Shown here: positions 36,350 to 45,725 of the stretch, one piece after another | Position numbering within the stretch: the stretch's first letter is position 1 | Layout of the letters: each line of letters opens with the position of its first letter | Assembly (NCBI RefSeq): GCF_001598815.1 | Contig: NZ_BCZQ01000018.1 | Location: 62,001-126,000 of the forward strand | Length of the DNA stretch: 64,000 bases | Source: Sphingopyxis terrae subsp. terrae NBRC 15098 | Lineage (GTDB): Bacteria; Pseudomonadota; Alphaproteobacteria; Sphingomonadales; Sphingomonadaceae | Direction: 5' to 3' | Program-made: the position numbers and the translations under genes | The notes under the pieces: model-generated | What the model saw: the letters and a program-made list of their open reading frames with translations, nothing else | Databases searched by the model: none | What the model was told of the DNA's origin: nothing

Positions 36350-37420
36350 ATGTCGCTCTTTGCCTCCGCCGCCGATGCCGCCTACGGCCTTGTCCGCCCC
36401 GTCGTTCACGCGACCGATGGCGAGGCGGCGCATAATCTGACGCTCGCCGCGTTGCAGCCCTTGCCGCGTGCGCGCCGGGCGCTGACCAGTCCCGTGCTGG
36501 CGACCGAGCTGGCGGGGCTGAACTTCCCGAACCCGGTCGGCCTCGCCCCCGGCTTCGACAAGGATGCGCGCGTGGCGCATGCGATGCCCCATTTCGGTTT
36601 CGGCTTTGTCGAGGTCGGGACGCTCACCCCCTTGCCGCAGGACGGCAATCCGCGCCCGCGGCTGTTCCGGCTGGTCGAGGACCGCGCGGTGGTCAACCGC
36701 ATGGGCTTCAACAACGGCGGGCAGGCAAAGGCGGCCGACCGCATCGCCTGCCTGCGCCGCCACGGTCTGCCGGTGCCGCTCGGCATCAACATCGGCGCCA
36801 ACAAGGACAGCGCCGATCGCATCGCCGACTATGCGAAGGGCACGGCGGCCATGGCGCCGCTCGCCGATTATCTCACCGTCAATATCTCGTCGCCCAACAC
36901 GCCGGGCCTGCGCGCCTTGCAGGATCGCGGCGCGCTCGAGGCGCTGCTCGACGGCGTCGCGGCGGCGCAGCCTGCGGGAGCGGCCAAGCCCGTCTTCCTG
37001 AAGGTCGCGCCCGATCTTGAACCCGCCGACATCGACGACATCGTCGCGGTGGCGATCGACAAGCGCCTTGCCGCGGTCATCGTGTCGAACACCACGATCA
37101 CGCGCCCGCCGCTCGCCTCGCGCCACGCGGGCGAAGCGGGGGGGCTGTCGGGCGCGCCGCTTCACGATCTCGCGCTTCAGCGCTTGCGCGACTTTCGCCG
37201 GGCAAGCGGCGGAACAGTGCCGCTGATCGGCGTCGGCGGTATCGCCAATGCCGATCAGGCTTGGGCGCGCATCCGCGCGGGCGCCAGCCTGATCCAGATC
37301 TATTCGGCGATGGTGTTCGAAGGGCCGGGGCTGGCCGCACGCATCGCGCACGGCCTCGAAGATCGCGCCGCGCGCGACGGTTTTGCACGGGTGAGCGACG
37401 CGGTGGGCGCCGACGCCTGA
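36350..37420 (+). CDS. pyrD: Dihydroorotate dehydrogenase (quinone), class 2
   Basis: The protein has 356 residues. It oxidises dihydroorotate to orotate for pyrimidine synthesis and passes electrons to the quinone pool. The N-terminal extension (MSLFASAADAAYGLVRPVVH) is the class 2 membrane-binding helix pair. FPNPVGLAPGFDKDARV, VNRMGFNNGG, the catalytic Ser in VNISSPNTPGLRALQ and GVGGIANADQAWARIRAGAS are present. It stands alone on the + strand before the gamma-glutamyltransferase gene. Confidence 0.95.
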   Translation: MSLFASAADAAYGLVRPVVHATDGEAAHNLTLAALQPLPRARRALTSPVLATELAGLNFPNPVGLAPGFDKDARVAHAMPHFGFGFVEVGTLTPLPQDGNPRPRLFRLVEDRAVVNRMGFNNGGQAKAADRIACLRRHGLPVPLGINIGANKDSADRIADYAKGTAAMAPLADYLTVNISSPNTPGLRALQDRGALEALLDGVAAAQPAGAAKPVFLKVAPDLEPADIDDIVAVAIDKRLAAVIVSNTTITRPPLASRHAGEAGGLSGAPLHDLALQRLRDFRRASGGTVPLIGVGGIANADQAWARIRAGASLIQIYSAMVFEGPGLAARIAHGLEDRAARDGFARVSDAVGADA

Positions 37421-37502
37421 CGTGCTCGCGCCGGCGGGCAGGGGAGACGGGCGGGGGGAACAGGGCTTGCACTCGCCAGACCCCCGCGCCAATGTCGCGC
37501 GC

Positions 37503-39194
37503 ATGCTTAAACGACTCCTTGCTGTCTTCAGCCTCTTCGTCCTTGCCGTCCCGTCGCTTGCCGCGGCGCAGGGCGTCACCTCGTCGGCCGACCCGCGTGC
37601 GACCGAGGCGGGGCGAGAGATTTTGCATCAGGGCGGATCGGCGGCTGACGCCGCGATTGCCATGGTTGCGGTGCTGACGCTCGTCGAACCGCAATCGAGC
37701 GGCATCGGTGGCGGCGGGTTCATGGTCTACCACAACGCCAAGGACGACAGCATCTCGACCATCGACGGCCGCGAAAAGGCGCCGGCCGCGGCGAAGGGCG
37801 ACCGCTTCCTCGGCCCAGACGGCAAGCCGCGCGGGTTCATGGACGTCGTGCCGGGCGGCCTGTCGGTCGGCGTTCCGGGCAATGTCCGCCTGATGGAAAT
37901 GGCGCACAAGAAATGGGGCAAGCTCGAATGGAAGGCGCTGTTCCAGCCCGCGATCAAATTGGCCGAGGAAGGGTATAAGGTCACGCCCGCGCTTTACACC
38001 TGGCTCGAGCAATTCCAGCCGGTGTGGAAGGATTTCCCGGCCGCCCGCGCCATTTATTATGTCGACGGCAAACCCGCGCCCGTCGGCACCGTGATCCGCA
38101 ACCCCGCCTATGCCGCCATCCTGCGCGACATTGCAGCGCGCGGCCCCGAAGCCTTTTATGCGGGCGCCAATGCCAAGGCGATCAGCGACGCGGTGGCCAA
38201 GGCGCCGCGCAATCAGGCACAGCTCACGCTCAAGGATTTCGCCGCCTATCAGGCGAAGGAGCGCCCGGCGGTCTGCACCACCTATCGCATCTACAAAGTG
38301 TGCGGCATGGGGCCGCCCTCGTCGGGCGCGACGACCGTCTTCGGCATCCTCGGCATGCTCGAGGGCTATGACATGAAGGCGATGGGCAAGGACAATCCGA
38401 TGAGCTGGCACCTGCTGGCCGAAGCGATGCAACTCGCCTATGCCGACCGCGCGGCCTATCTCGGCGACGCCGATTTCGTCGATGTGCCGGTGAAAGGCCT
38501 GCTCGACAAAGGCTATCTGGCCGAACGCCGCCAGCTCATCTCGCCCTATGGCGCCGCAGGCCATTATGAACCCGGCACGCCGCCGGGCGCGAAGCCGCGC
38601 GCTGCCGCGCCGCCGATTCCCGAACATGGCACGACGCATTTCGTCGTCGCCGACAAGGACGGCAATGTCGTCTCGATGACCTCGACCGTCGAAAGCATCT
38701 TCGGCAGCCAGCTCATCGCCAACGGCTATTTCCTCAACAACGAGCTCACCGATTTCGACTTCGTGCCGGTCAAGGACGGGCAGCCGACCGCCAACCGGGT
38801 CGAAGCGGGCAAGCGACCGCTTTCCTCCATGTCGCCGACGATCGTCTATGGCCCCGACGGCAAGGTGATCCTGGCGGTCGGCTCGGCGGGCGGCAAGCGC
38901 ATCATCATGCATGTGACCAAGACGCTGATCGGCGTCCTCGACTGGGGCCTCAGCGCGCAGGACGCGATGGAACTGCCCAATATCTTCTTCGGTCAGCAGG
39001 GCGTGCTGATCGAGAATGACGATCTCGGCAAGGCGATCGCGGCGAAGATGAAGCCCTTCGGCTACAGCTTCACGCCGACCGATCTGGGCTCGAAGCTCAA
39101 CGCGATCGAACGCGTCGGCGATGGCTGGCGCGGCGCCGCCGACCCGCGCGGGCCCGGCACCTCGTCGGTCGATGGCGCCCCGGCCCAGAACTGA
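37503..39194 (+). CDS. ggt: Gamma-glutamyltransferase, exported
   Basis: The protein has 563 residues from the ATG at 37503. The signal peptide MLKRLLAVFSLFVLAVPSLA is followed by AAQ. The precursor is cut before the nucleophile Thr in PEHGTTHFVVADKDGN (near residue 378), giving two subunits; SSIGGGGF-like SSGIGGGGFMVYHN binds the glutamate and NRVEAGKRPLSSMSPTIVYG is the conserved small-subunit loop. It transfers or hydrolyses gamma-glutamyl groups of glutathione in the periplasm. A GTG at 37422 would place the signal internally and is rejected. Confidence 0.93.
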   Translation: MLKRLLAVFSLFVLAVPSLAAAQGVTSSADPRATEAGREILHQGGSAADAAIAMVAVLTLVEPQSSGIGGGGFMVYHNAKDDSISTIDGREKAPAAAKGDRFLGPDGKPRGFMDVVPGGLSVGVPGNVRLMEMAHKKWGKLEWKALFQPAIKLAEEGYKVTPALYTWLEQFQPVWKDFPAARAIYYVDGKPAPVGTVIRNPAYAAILRDIAARGPEAFYAGANAKAISDAVAKAPRNQAQLTLKDFAAYQAKERPAVCTTYRIYKVCGMGPPSSGATTVFGILGMLEGYDMKAMGKDNPMSWHLLAEAMQLAYADRAAYLGDADFVDVPVKGLLDKGYLAERRQLISPYGAAGHYEPGTPPGAKPRAAAPPIPEHGTTHFVVADKDGNVVSMTSTVESIFGSQLIANGYFLNNELTDFDFVPVKDGQPTANRVEAGKRPLSSMSPTIVYGPDGKVILAVGSAGGKRIIMHVTKTLIGVLDWGLSAQDAMELPNIFFGQQGVLIENDDLGKAIAAKMKPFGYSFTPTDLGSKLNAIERVGDGWRGAADPRGPGTSSVDGAPAQN

Positions 39195-39275
39195 CCCGGA
39201 AGGGGGCTTCAACCGGAACGCCGTTCACCCTAAGAACGACCCAACGACAATAACCTCCCGAGGAGAGCGAGAGGC

Positions 39276-41105
39276 ATGAAGCTGGACAACCCGCATCTCG
39301 ACCATTTTCCCAGTCTGGTCGCGATGTTTTTCGACCGTGCCGAACGGGGCGGCGAAAGCCCCTTTCTCTGGCACAAGGCCGATCGCGCGTGGCAACCGCT
39401 GAGCTGGCGGCAGGTTGCGAACCAGGTCGCCGCGCTCGCGCATAATCTGCGCGCGCTGGGGCTGAAGGAGGGCGACCGCGTCGTCCTCGTCAGCGAAAAC
39501 CGGCCCGAATTCTGCATCGCCGATCTCGCCATCATGGCGGCGGGGTGCATCACCGTGCCGACCTACACCACGAACACCGAACGCGATCACCAGCATATCC
39601 TCGACAACAGCGGCGCGCGCGCCGTCATCGTCTCGACCGCAAAGCTCGCGCGCACCCTGATGCCCGCAGTGATGCGGTCCGATGCGCATATCGTCATCAG
39701 CATGGAAAGCCTGCGCGTCGGCCAGCAGGGCGAGGTGGCGGTCCACGACTGGGCGCCGCTGGTCGAAGGCGGCGAGGCGCATCTGGCGGACGCGAAGGCG
39801 CGGGGGCTCGCGATGACGCGCGATGATACCGCCTGCCTTATCTACACCAGCGGCACCGGCGGCGCGCCGCGCGGGGTGATGCAGCATCATGGCGCGATCC
39901 TGCACAATGCGGCGGGCGCCGCCGAGGTGCTGGTCAATGATTTCGGCATCGGCGACGAAGAGGTGTTCCTCTCCTTCCTGCCCCTGAGCCATGCCTATGA
40001 GCATTCGGGCGGGCAGTTCCTGCCGATCATGGTCGGCGCACAAATCTATTACAGCGAGGGCCTCGAAAAGCTCGTCTCGAACATCGAGGAAACGAAGCCG
40101 ACGATCATGGTCGTCGTCCCGCGGCTGTTCGAAGTGATCCGCGCCCGGATGATCAAGTCGGTCGAAAAACAGGGCAAGCTTGCGAACTGGATGCTCAGCC
40201 AGGCGCTGCGCGTCGGCGAAAAGGATTATGAGCGCCGCCTCGGCGTGCTCGACCGCCCGGTCGACCTCATCCTCAACAAGCTGTTCCGCCCCAAGATCCA
40301 GCAGCGCTTCGGCGGCCGGATGAAAGCGCTCGTTTCGGGCGGTGCGCCGCTCAACCCCGAAATCGGCGTCTTCTTCCACTCGATCGGCCTGACGCTGCTT
40401 CAGGGTTATGGACAGACCGAGGCGGGGCCGGTGATCAGCTGCAACCGCCCCTCGGTCGGCCTCAAGATGGATACGGTCGGCCCGCCGCTGATGAACACCG
40501 AAGTGCGGATCGCCGACGACGGCGAAATCTGCGTCCGCGGCGAGCTCGTCATGAAGGGCTATTGGCGCAACGAGGAGGAAACGGCGCGGGTCCTCGTTCC
40601 CGATCCGGCCGAACCCGACAAGGGGCCGTGGCTTCATACCGGCGACATCGGCCATATCGACGACCAAGGCCGCATCGTCATCACCGACCGCAAGAAGGAT
40701 CTGATCGTCAACGACAAGGGCGACAATGTCTCGCCGCAGCGGGTCGAAGGGATGCTGACGCTCCAGCCCGAAATCCTGCAGGCGATGGTCTATGGCGACA
40801 AGCGCCCGCACCTCGTCGGCATATTGGTGCCCGATCCCGAATGGATGGCCGAATGGGCCGAGGTCGAAGGGCTACCCAAGGATTTGAAACTGCTGCGCGA
40901 GCATGAAAAATTCCGCACCGCGATCCGCGAGGCGGTCGACCGCGTCAACGGCCAGCTTTCGGTGATCGAAAAGGTGCGCAAGTTCGACTTTGCCGACGAA
41001 CCCTTCACGATCGAGAATGAACAGATGACCCCGTCGATGAAGATCCGCCGCCACATCCTGCGCAAAGTCTATGAGGACAAGATCGCGGCGCTCTACAAGG
41101 GGTAG
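39276..41105 (+). CDS. Long-chain acyl-CoA synthetase / AMP-dependent ligase
   Basis: The protein has 609 residues, with GAGGAGAG 12 bases before the ATG at 39276. AMP-binding motifs are LIYTSGTGGAPRGVMQHHGA (P loop), the A5 region LLQGYGQTEAGPVISCN, WLHTGDIGHIDDQGRIVITD (A7) and DRKKDLIVNDKGDNVSPQR (A8). The A10 Lys lies in NEQMTPSMKIRRH. It activates fatty acids as acyl-AMP then acyl-CoA. The size fits the bacterial FadD15-like long-chain group. It stands alone. Confidence 0.92.
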   Translation: MKLDNPHLDHFPSLVAMFFDRAERGGESPFLWHKADRAWQPLSWRQVANQVAALAHNLRALGLKEGDRVVLVSENRPEFCIADLAIMAAGCITVPTYTTNTERDHQHILDNSGARAVIVSTAKLARTLMPAVMRSDAHIVISMESLRVGQQGEVAVHDWAPLVEGGEAHLADAKARGLAMTRDDTACLIYTSGTGGAPRGVMQHHGAILHNAAGAAEVLVNDFGIGDEEVFLSFLPLSHAYEHSGGQFLPIMVGAQIYYSEGLEKLVSNIEETKPTIMVVVPRLFEVIRARMIKSVEKQGKLANWMLSQALRVGEKDYERRLGVLDRPVDLILNKLFRPKIQQRFGGRMKALVSGGAPLNPEIGVFFHSIGLTLLQGYGQTEAGPVISCNRPSVGLKMDTVGPPLMNTEVRIADDGEICVRGELVMKGYWRNEEETARVLVPDPAEPDKGPWLHTGDIGHIDDQGRIVITDRKKDLIVNDKGDNVSPQRVEGMLTLQPEILQAMVYGDKRPHLVGILVPDPEWMAEWAEVEGLPKDLKLLREHEKFRTAIREAVDRVNGQLSVIEKVRKFDFADEPFTIENEQMTPSMKIRRHILRKVYEDKIAALYKG

Positions 41106-41186
41106 GTTCGCGTCAGGATACAGGCGGGGGCGCGACCCGAAAAGCTCGGCGCAAACCGGAACCCCGCCTGTGACCGAACCTTTGGT

Positions 41187-41633
41187 TCAGCCGCCGTCCC
41201 CCGCCGGTTTGCGATAGGGGACGAATTCGCCAAAGACGCATGTCGGACCGCGAATGCCGCTGCTGCGGTCGACGAGATAGAAGAAGTCGCCTTCGCAGGT
41301 CGACGATCCGAACTGGCGCACGACCATGATGTCGCTGTCGCGCGCGAGGCCGGGGCAACTGCCCTTCAGCGTGTTGCGGTAAACCAGATTGCGCCCCGAC
41401 CGATAGAGCAGGATGTCGTCCGACACGCGAATGCTGTCCATCGAACGGTAATTGGGCAGGCATTTGACCGGGGTGCCCGGCGTCTTGCCCGCGAGCTGCT
41501 TGTCGAGCGTCGCCGCCTGCTTGGGCGTCAGCGCCGCGGCACCGGGGGCGCCGCTTCCCGACGGCGCACAGCCGGCAAGCGAGGCGGCGGCGCCGATCAG
41601 GGCGGTGCAAAGGGCAAAACGGGGCATGGTCAT
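41187..41633 (-). CDS. DUF6491-like lipoprotein
   Basis: The protein has 148 residues from the ATG at 41633. The signal peptide PRFALCTALIGAAASLAGC gives a lipobox Cys. The mature part has CLPNYRSMDSIRVSDDILLY, then RNTLKGSCPGLARDSDIMVV and SSTCEGDFFYLVDRSSG, close to the DUF6491 pattern of paired Cys and a R-S-I-R strand. It is probably periplasmic with disulfides. The function is unknown. It is 64 bases downstream of gloB on the same strand. Confidence 0.75.
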   Translation of the reverse strand: MTMPRFALCTALIGAAASLAGCAPSGSGAPGAAALTPKQAATLDKQLAGKTPGTPVKCLPNYRSMDSIRVSDDILLYRSGRNLVYRNTLKGSCPGLARDSDIMVVRQFGSSTCEGDFFYLVDRSSGIRGPTCVFGEFVPYRKPAGDGG

Positions 41634-41697
41634 CATAGGGGTCCTGACGGGCGTTGTTTGGCGGACGGACGCTGAACGAGGGCTGAAGCAGCCCATG

Positions 41698-42426
41698 TCA
41701 GGCCGCATCCTTCAGCGCGCGGATGCGGCCGAGTTCCGCTGCGCTGGGCGCGCGAAGAAAGGGGTTGGTCGCGCGCTCGTCGCCGATCGTCGTCGGCACT
41801 GTGGCTATGCCTTGCGCGCGCGCCGTTTCGACCGCGCTCAGGCGCTCGGCCAGCGCGCGGTTGTCGGGATCGACCGTCACCGCGAAGCGCGCGTTCGACA
41901 GCGTATATTCGTGCGCGCAATAGACGCGCGTCGCATCGTCGAGGGTCGCGAGGCGCTGCATGTTCGCGAACATCTGGTCGGCGGTGCCTTCGAACAGGCG
42001 GCCGCATCCCATCGCGAACAATGTGTCGCCGACGAAGATCACGCCGTCCTCGGCAAAATGATAGGCGATATGCCCGGCGGTGTGCGCGGGGACCGCCCAG
42101 ACGTCGGCGACATGCGCGCCGAGCATGACCCGGTCGCCATCGGCGACGAGGCGGTCGGCGGTCGGTATGCGCTCGCGCTCGGCCGCGGGCGCGATGATCT
42201 CGCACCCGGTCTTCGCCTTGATGTCGGCGTTGCCGCCCGTATGGTCGGGGTGCCAATGGGTGTTCCAGATCGCGGTGATCGGCCAGCCGCGCGCGTTCGC
42301 CTCGGCCAGCACCGGCTCCGCCACCGCGGGATCGACGACCATCGTTTCGAAGCTCGCCGGATCGTGGACCAGCCAGACATAATTGTCGCTGAGGACGGGG
42401 ATGCGGACGATTTCCAGCGCGCTCAC
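41698..42426 (-). CDS. gloB: Hydroxyacylglutathione hydrolase (glyoxalase II)
   Basis: The protein has 242 residues. It hydrolyses S-lactoylglutathione to lactate and glutathione. The metallo-beta-lactamase metal motif is TIWNTHWHPDHTGGNADI (reads AIWNTHWHPDHTGG), with later ligands in AHTAGHIAYHF and GDTLFAMGCGRLFEG; CAHEYTLSNARFA carries the family His. GloA is encoded 74 bases upstream, so both steps of methylglyoxal detoxification lie together. Confidence 0.95.
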   Translation of the reverse strand: MSALEIVRIPVLSDNYVWLVHDPASFETMVVDPAVAEPVLAEANARGWPITAIWNTHWHPDHTGGNADIKAKTGCEIIAPAAERERIPTADRLVADGDRVMLGAHVADVWAVPAHTAGHIAYHFAEDGVIFVGDTLFAMGCGRLFEGTADQMFANMQRLATLDDATRVYCAHEYTLSNARFAVTVDPDNRALAERLSAVETARAQGIATVPTTIGDERATNPFLRAPSAAELGRIRALKDAA

Positions 42427-42500
42427 GCTCTTCTCCTATGTCTCGCCGGCCTCATGCCTTCCAAGACGGACACGCGCGCGCGCCGCCTTGGTTGCACGAT

Positions 42501-42938
42501 CTACCAGCTTCCCGTGTTCGGCATGGAGGCCCAGGGTTCGGCAGGCTCCAGATGGCCGTCCTGCAACAGCTCGACCGAAATGCCGTCGGGTGATCGCACG
42601 AAGGCCATATGGCCGTCGCGCGGCGGGCGGTTGATCGTCACGCCGGCGTCCATCAGGCGCTGGCAGGTTTCGTAGATATTGTCGACGCGATAGGCGAGAT
42701 GCCCGAAATTGCGCCCGCCCGAATAGCTTTCGGGGGCGCTGCCATCCTCGGGCGGCCAATTATAGGTCAGTTCGACCTCGGCAACGCCGGCCTGTCCCGG
42801 CGGGGCCAGAAAGATCAGCGTGAACCGGCCCGCTTCGCTGTCGAAGCGGCGGACTTCCTCAAGGCCGATCAGCTTGAAGAAATCGATGGTGGCGTCCGGA
42901 TCCGAAACGCGGATCATCGTGTGGAGATATTTGGTCAT
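42501..42938 (-). CDS. gloA: Lactoylglutathione lyase (glyoxalase I)
   Basis: The protein has 145 residues. It isomerises the hemithioacetal of methylglyoxal and glutathione. [20 protein letters not shown] gives the first metal His; [11 protein letters not shown] carries the first Glu; [20 protein letters not shown] the second His; and [14 protein letters not shown] the last Glu. This complete H-E-H-E set supports an active nickel or zinc enzyme. It is 9 bases downstream of the thioesterase gene and is probably in one operon with it and gloB. Confidence 0.92.
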   Translation of the reverse strand: MTKYLHTMIRVSDPDATIDFFKLIGLEEVRRFDSEAGRFTLIFLAPPGQAGVAEVELTYNWPPEDGSAPESYSGGRNFGHLAYRVDNIYETCQRLMDAGVTINRPPRDGHMAFVRSPDGISVELLQDGHLEPAEPWASMPNTGSW

Positions 42939-42947
42939 GCCCCCATA

Positions 42948-43385
42948 TTAGGCACGAAGCGCGCGACCTTCAAACGCTTCGAACAGATTTACGAATTCAT
43001 CGGGGACCGGGCTCGGCGCGCCCTGCGCTTCGGCGACATGGACGTTGACCAGAACGCCCGTCGCGCGCAGATCGTCCACGCCCGCGCCGTGCAGTTCGAA
43101 ATGAAAGACCATCGAACTGCGCCCAACGCGCGCCGCGCGCACGCAGATGTCGATTTCCTCGTCGAGCAGGATGGGCGCACGATAGTCGATCTCGGCGCGC
43201 GCAACGTGGAATTCGGGGCTGTCGTGGCCCGGCCAGCGGTCATACACCCCCGCCGCGCGCCAATATTCGGTGATGCCGATATCGAAATATTCGAGGTAGC
43301 GGCTGTTGAACACCACCCGCTGCGCGTCGATTTCGGCATAGCGGACGCGCTTGCGCACATGGAATTTATAGTCGCTGCGGGCCAT
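42948..43385 (-). CDS. Hot-dog-fold acyl-CoA thioesterase (4HBT type)
   Basis: The protein has 145 residues. RVRYAEIDAQRVVFNSRYLE YFDIG is the 4-hydroxybenzoyl-CoA thioesterase signature, with Asp as the usual catalytic residue in the AEIDAQ loop, followed by HVARAEIDYRAPILLDEEID and an RSSMVFHFEL strand. Such proteins (YbgC/FadM-like) release free acids from acyl-CoA. It sits between an alpha/beta hydrolase (9-base gap) and gloA. Confidence 0.88.
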   Translation of the reverse strand: MARSDYKFHVRKRVRYAEIDAQRVVFNSRYLEYFDIGITEYWRAAGVYDRWPGHDSPEFHVARAEIDYRAPILLDEEIDICVRAARVGRSSMVFHFELHGAGVDDLRATGVLVNVHVAEAQGAPSPVPDEFVNLFEAFEGRALRA

Positions 43386-43394
43386 GATTGTCCT

Positions 43395-44162
43395 TCAGTC
43401 CGGATGGGTCGCGAGGCGCGCGACAGTATCGATCAACAGGGCGATGTCGCCATCGCGCGAAAGGCGGTGGTCGCCGCCCTTGACCAGCGTCACCTGCACA
43501 TCGTCGCTGGCAAGCGCCGCGGCAACGCGCAGGCTGATGTCGGGCGGCACGTCGCCATCCTCCTGGCCGTGGAGCAGTCGCACCGGACAGGCGAGGGGGA
43601 TTTCACCGTCGAGCAACAAGTTCGCCTCTCCTGACTGGAAGAAGCCGCGCGTCGTCACATAGGGCTGATCGCCATAGGGCGTCTCTTCGATCAGCGCGCC
43701 TTCGGCGAGGATGATCGCCTTTTCTTGCGGCGAGAAACCCCAGCGGGTGAAGTCGGGCGCGGCGGCGATGCCGACCAGTCCCGCCACCCGCGCCGGCCCG
43801 TCGCGCGCGACCAGTTCGCGCGCCGCAAGCAGCATCAGCCAGCCGCCCATCGACGATCCGACAAGGATCACCGGCCCCTCGACCTTTGCGTCGATCAGGT
43901 CGAGGACGTCGCCGCGCCAGTCGAGCAAAGTCTGGTCGGCAAACAGTCCGTCGGACAGGCCGCAGCCCGCATAATCCAGCAGCAGGCAGGCCTGCCCTTC
44001 GGCGGCCGCCCAGTCGAACAGCGCGGTCGCCTTGCCGCCGGCCATGTCGGACATATAGCCGGGCAGGAATATGATCGTCGGCCCCGCGCCGCTGGCATGG
44101 CGATAGGCAAGCCGCGGGCGGCCGGGACGGTCGAGATAATCGGGTGTCGCCGTTTCGGTCAC
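43395..44162 (-). CDS. Alpha/beta hydrolase (serine esterase/palmitoyl-thioesterase-like)
   Basis: The protein has 255 residues. FLPGYMSDMAGGKATALFDW is the oxyanion region, the nucleophile Ser is in ILVGSSMGGWLMLLAA, the acid lies in LLHGQEDGDVPPD, and GGDHRLSRDGDIALL carries the catalytic His. The G-x-S-x-G, D and H set is complete and the protein has no signal peptide. The layout resembles ABHD10-type thioesterases or carboxylesterases. It starts the run of genes leading to gloA/gloB. Confidence 0.87.
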   Translation of the reverse strand: MTETATPDYLDRPGRPRLAYRHASGAGPTIIFLPGYMSDMAGGKATALFDWAAAEGQACLLLDYAGCGLSDGLFADQTLLDWRGDVLDLIDAKVEGPVILVGSSMGGWLMLLAARELVARDGPARVAGLVGIAAAPDFTRWGFSPQEKAIILAEGALIEETPYGDQPYVTTRGFFQSGEANLLLDGEIPLACPVRLLHGQEDGDVPPDISLRVAAALASDDVQVTLVKGGDHRLSRDGDIALLIDTVARLATHPD

Positions 44163-44172
44163 GCGAACGCGC

Positions 44173-44427
44173 TCAGATCACCCAGTCGACCGTGTTCATC
44201 TGTGCCACGGCCTGGCCCTTGGCGCGGCGCTGTTCGACCATGATCTTGTTGAGCCGCTGGATGGTGTCGCTGCCGGTGGTGATGCACCAGCCGGGCACGA
44301 CCGCGTGGACCAGCGCGCACAGACCGCCCCAGATCATCGTGAAGCCGAAGCGCGAGGCGACCGCGAAATGCTCGACGTAATTTTCGTCTACGCTTTTCGG
44401 ATGATCGACAAACAGGCGCTTGAACAT
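44173..44427 (-). CDS. DUF6356-like small membrane protein
   Basis: The protein has 84 residues. MFKRLFVDHPKSVDENYVEH and FAVASRFGFTMIWGGLCALV are the conserved opening of the DUF6356 family of sphingomonads, followed by HAVVPGWCITTGSDTIQRLN. One membrane helix is likely near residues 28-45. GGAG lies upstream at the start. It is 10 bases upstream of the hydrolase gene and may lead that operon. The role is unknown. The 193 bases upstream (44428-44620) show no clear feature beyond short GC-rich dyads. Confidence 0.75.
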   Translation of the reverse strand: MFKRLFVDHPKSVDENYVEHFAVASRFGFTMIWGGLCALVHAVVPGWCITTGSDTIQRLNKIMVEQRRAKGQAVAQMNTVDWVI

Positions 44428-44620
44428 TTTGGCGGCTCCTTTCGGTTTGCCGCCGCCCTAGCGAGCGGCCGAGGCGCAGGCAAGGGCGGTATCCGGATAC
44501 TCCCCGCGGGGGAACACTTACTTGTTCCAGCCGGAAATATGCCGACCTTGTCCTGAGCGCCTACCAGACAGCCGAAGCCCGCTGCCGCCTCCCCGGGCCG
44601 CCAGCACAGGGAGGATCAAC

Positions 44621-45529
44621 TTAATCTGAAAGGAACTTGTCGACCGCGTCGGCAAAGGCCTCGGGTTGATCGAGCATGATGAAATGGCGGCTGCCGTCGA
44701 TCCGCTTCAGCTTCACGGTCTTCGCCGTTGTAAAGGCACCTTTGTAGAGGCCATCGACCATCGCTTCGGGCATCGCGCTGGCATCGAGCGGATAGAGCAT
44801 CGTGAACGGCGCAGCGATCGCGCTCAGCTCGGGTCGAAGATCGGTGGTCATGTCATCATACATCAGCTGCACCGCCACCTTCGCGTTCGCCGCCCGCGTC
44901 CACGCCTTGACCTGCGCACGGCCGGCGTCGGTGGCCGACATTATCTGCAGCGTCCGGTCGTCGGCCTCGGCGCTTTCCCGTGCGGCGAGCATCGTCTGCA
45001 TCGCGGCGGCCTGCGGCTCGACGTCGGCGACGGTCGCGGTCGGACCGAACAGAATCCCGAAAAAGGGCAGGCTGTCGACGACCATCAGCCGGCCGACTTC
45101 CTGGGGGGCGCGGGCGGCGATCATCATGGCGGTCAGCCCGCCGAGCGAATGGCCGATGACCGCCGGAGCGGGGCGGCCTTGGTCGACGATGCAATCGTCG
45201 ATATAGTCCGCAATCTCGCGCATCATCGGCTCGAGTATCGGGCCCTCGGCATTCAGGCCCGGCGCATCGCCGCCGAATCCGCGCACCTCGACAAGGTGCA
45301 GGCGATGCGTCGCTTTCAGCCGTTCGGCAGTGGGCGCCCAGACCGCGCGCGGCGAGGACAGGCCGGGGATCAGCACGACATCGGGACCGTCGCCTTCGAC
45401 CTCGACCGTGATCCGCTTGCCTTCGAGCAGGCCGGTGCCGCATCCGGCGGCGCCTTCCGCGGCATCGGCGCGCGGTGCGATGGTGGCGATCAGCAAGATG
45501 AACAGCGCGGCGATGGAAAGTCGTTTCAT
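44621..45529 (-). CDS. Exported alpha/beta hydrolase
   Basis: The protein has 302 residues. The signal peptide is MKRLSIAALFILLIATIAPR followed by ADA. VVLIPGLSSPRAVWAPTAER holds the oxyanion residues, PAVIGHSLGGLTAMMIAARA the nucleophile Ser, and DGSRHFIMLDQPEAFADAVD the catalytic His. Four Cys occur, so disulfides are possible. It is 4 bases downstream of the XRE regulator and appears to be the last gene of that four-gene unit. The substrate is unknown. Confidence 0.85.
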   Translation of the reverse strand: MKRLSIAALFILLIATIAPRADAAEGAAGCGTGLLEGKRITVEVEGDGPDVVLIPGLSSPRAVWAPTAERLKATHRLHLVEVRGFGGDAPGLNAEGPILEPMMREIADYIDDCIVDQGRPAPAVIGHSLGGLTAMMIAARAPQEVGRLMVVDSLPFFGILFGPTATVADVEPQAAAMQTMLAARESAEADDRTLQIMSATDAGRAQVKAWTRAANAKVAVQLMYDDMTTDLRPELSAIAAPFTMLYPLDASAMPEAMVDGLYKGAFTTAKTVKLKRIDGSRHFIMLDQPEAFADAVDKFLSD

Positions 45530-45533
45530 GGGT

Positions 45534-45725
45534 TCAGTCTTTCAGGAATATGGCTTCGATCGGCAGGCCGAACAGGTCGGAAATGCGGAAGGCGAGCGGC
45601 AGCGACGGATCATATTTGCCGGTTTCGATGGCGTTGACCGACTGGCGCGACACCTCGAGCCGGTCGGCGAGGTCCTGCTGGCTCCAGTCACGCTCGGCGC
45701 GCAGAACCTTCAGGCGGTTCTTCAC
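45534..45725 (-). CDS. Small XRE-family repressor (HTH only)
   Basis: The protein has 63 residues from a GTG at 45725 (V/MKNRLKVLRAERDWSQQDLA). The HTH is SQQDLADRLEVSRQSVNAIE followed by TGKYDPSLPLAFRISDLFG and the end LPIEAIFLKD, the compact YozG-like form with no sensor domain. Such short regulators are usually encoded beside small membrane proteins and act as autorepressors. It overlaps the upstream membrane-protein gene by 4 bases and precedes the hydrolase by 4. Confidence 0.88.
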   Translation of the reverse strand: MKNRLKVLRAERDWSQQDLADRLEVSRQSVNAIETGKYDPSLPLAFRISDLFGLPIEAIFLKD